DNA of 64,000 nucleotides from Clostridioides difficile. GTDB taxonomy: Bacteria > Bacillota > Clostridia > Peptostreptococcales > Peptostreptococcaceae. Location: the NCBI GenBank assembly GCA_012955965.1, contig JABBZI010000004.1, forward strand, positions 62,001 through 126,000. The letters are read 5' to 3'. The position numbers were made by a program, and so were the translations under genes. Under the pieces are notes generated by a model. The model was not told the DNA's origin. It searched no databases and worked only from the letters and a program-made list of their open reading frames with translations. This document shows, piece by piece, positions 63,437-64,000 of this stretch (positions within the stretch are counted from its first letter, which is position 1; each line of letters starts with the position of its first letter).

Positions 63437-64000
63437 CTATATTAGATTTACAAATATACCTGCTATTACTACAGAAGCTATTGTAACTGTAGTGAACCCT
63501 CCAACAAGCATCTTTGGAAGCATCTTATCCATTAAGAATTCTTTTTCTTCTGGTGTTTCAGCTAGAGCCTTTACTGCTTCTTCGGTTAATATATAGTTTG
63601 GTGGGAAACCGTAAAGTGCTGTAAGAGAAACTGAAAAAGCCATTTCCTTACTTTCACCTAAAAGTTTACCTACTATAATAGAGAATATCCCCATTCCTAT
63701 TACACCAAATATTATGATTCCTACAAGAGGAACTGCCATTTCAGCAAGCATTGCTGGTGTAGCTTTTGCTAAACCTGCAAATATAAAAGCCATTAATGAT
63801 GTCATTAACCATCCAAATGAACCAGATTTGTTAAGAGGTTTTCTATCAACTATTCCAAGTTCTGACGCTATTACACCAAATATTAAACATATAACATATC
63901 TAGATACGACTTCATGTGTAAGATTTGTAAATTGTACTGCTAACCATGCTACCAATCCTAATCTAAGTATTATCATATATGTTGTATCATACTTTTCAGG
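63437..64000 (-). CDS. Partial multi-spanning membrane protein, 5' end outside the window
   Basis: The frame stays open to the window edge (…EKYDTTYMIILRLG), so at least 187 residues are present and the start is missing. About five membrane segments, with LGIVDRKPLNKSGSFGWLMT and VSLTALYGFPPNYILTEEAV. I do not recognise the family with certainty. Its position before an M20 amidohydrolase gene suggests a transporter of the amide substrate. Confidence 0.7.
   Translation of the reverse strand, partial: PEKYDTTYMIILRLGLVAWLAVQFTNLTHEVVSRYVICLIFGVIASELGIVDRKPLNKSGSFGWLMTSLMAFIFAGLAKATPAMLAEMAVPLVGIIIFGVIGMGIFSIIVGKLLGESKEMAFSVSLTALYGFPPNYILTEEAVKALAETPEEKEFLMDKMLPKMLVGGFTTVTIASVVIAGIFVNLI

Overview
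The window is a low-GC Firmicutes chromosome segment and almost certainly comes from Clostridioides difficile or a very close relative (Peptostreptococcaceae). The reasons are the strong A+T bias, GGAGG-type ribosome binding sites, a ferredoxin:NAD Rnf operon, an Etf-coupled lactate dehydrogenase, several glycyl-radical and radical-SAM enzymes, and a gene order (NlpC/P60 endopeptidase, SPOR protein, rnfCDGEAB, maf, radC, mreBCD, PBP2, minCDE, rodA, mgsA, flavodiiron protein, rng, rplU-prp-rpmA, obgE, yhbY, hom, recV) that I recognise from that species. Most genes lie on the minus strand. The segment looks like stable core chromosome. I see no insertion sequence, prophage or CRISPR array.

Region by region: (1) 0.25-9.6 kb holds tmcAL, a convergent lactate-utilisation cluster (GntR regulator, LarA racemase, EtfB, EtfA, FAD lactate dehydrogenase), the sporulation membrane protein YlbJ and the small tyrosine recombinase RecV. 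(2) 9.7-18 kb holds homoserine dehydrogenase behind a SAM-I riboswitch with a readable antiterminator, then yhbY, obgE, the rplU-prp-rpmA ribosomal operon with an L21 leader, RNase G and two radical-SAM-associated genes. (3) 18-30 kb holds a flavodiiron protein, methylglyoxal synthase, and the cell-shape and division block rodA, minEDC, PBP2, mreDCB, radC, maf. (4) 30-38 kb holds the six-gene Rnf operon, a SPOR protein and a secreted NlpC/P60 hydrolase with three SH3b repeats. (5) 38-45.5 kb holds small enzymes, CopZ, a run of peptide-binding lipoprotein, lytic transglycosylase, coaE and polA, and a tRNA-Leu(CAA). (6) 45.6-64 kb is more accessory: LysR/cupin, XRE/membrane pair, AraC, nitroreductase, an intergenic RNA-rich stretch, a degenerate radical-SAM-like protein, a phosphoesterase, a glycyl radical enzyme with its activase and regulator, an orphan Agr-type two-component pair, a DUF2812 protein, a Fur-box-preceded ZIP transporter and an M20 amidohydrolase with a partial membrane protein.

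Functional links: the LarA/Etf/lactate dehydrogenase cluster and Rnf together fit lactate oxidation by electron confurcation, with ferredoxin electrons exchanged with NAD at the membrane. The mre, rodA, PBP2 and min genes form the elongation and division-site machinery.

The most interesting part is 49.9-52.1 kb. It carries two homologous minus-strand cassettes about 550 bp apart, each with a TATAAT box, a 14-15 bp hairpin with compensatory base changes and a C-rich TCCCTCACATCCTC loop, and then an intrinsic terminator. A convergent plus-strand small-RNA candidate, an unannotated 45-codon ORF with a near-perfect Shine-Dalgarno, a 73-residue zinc-ribbon protein, and a radical-SAM/SPASM-like protein that has lost every cluster cysteine lie alongside. 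Also notable are a glycyl radical enzyme whose active-site motif is GCVV rather than the usual GCVE, and a perfect 16-bp palindrome at its promoter.
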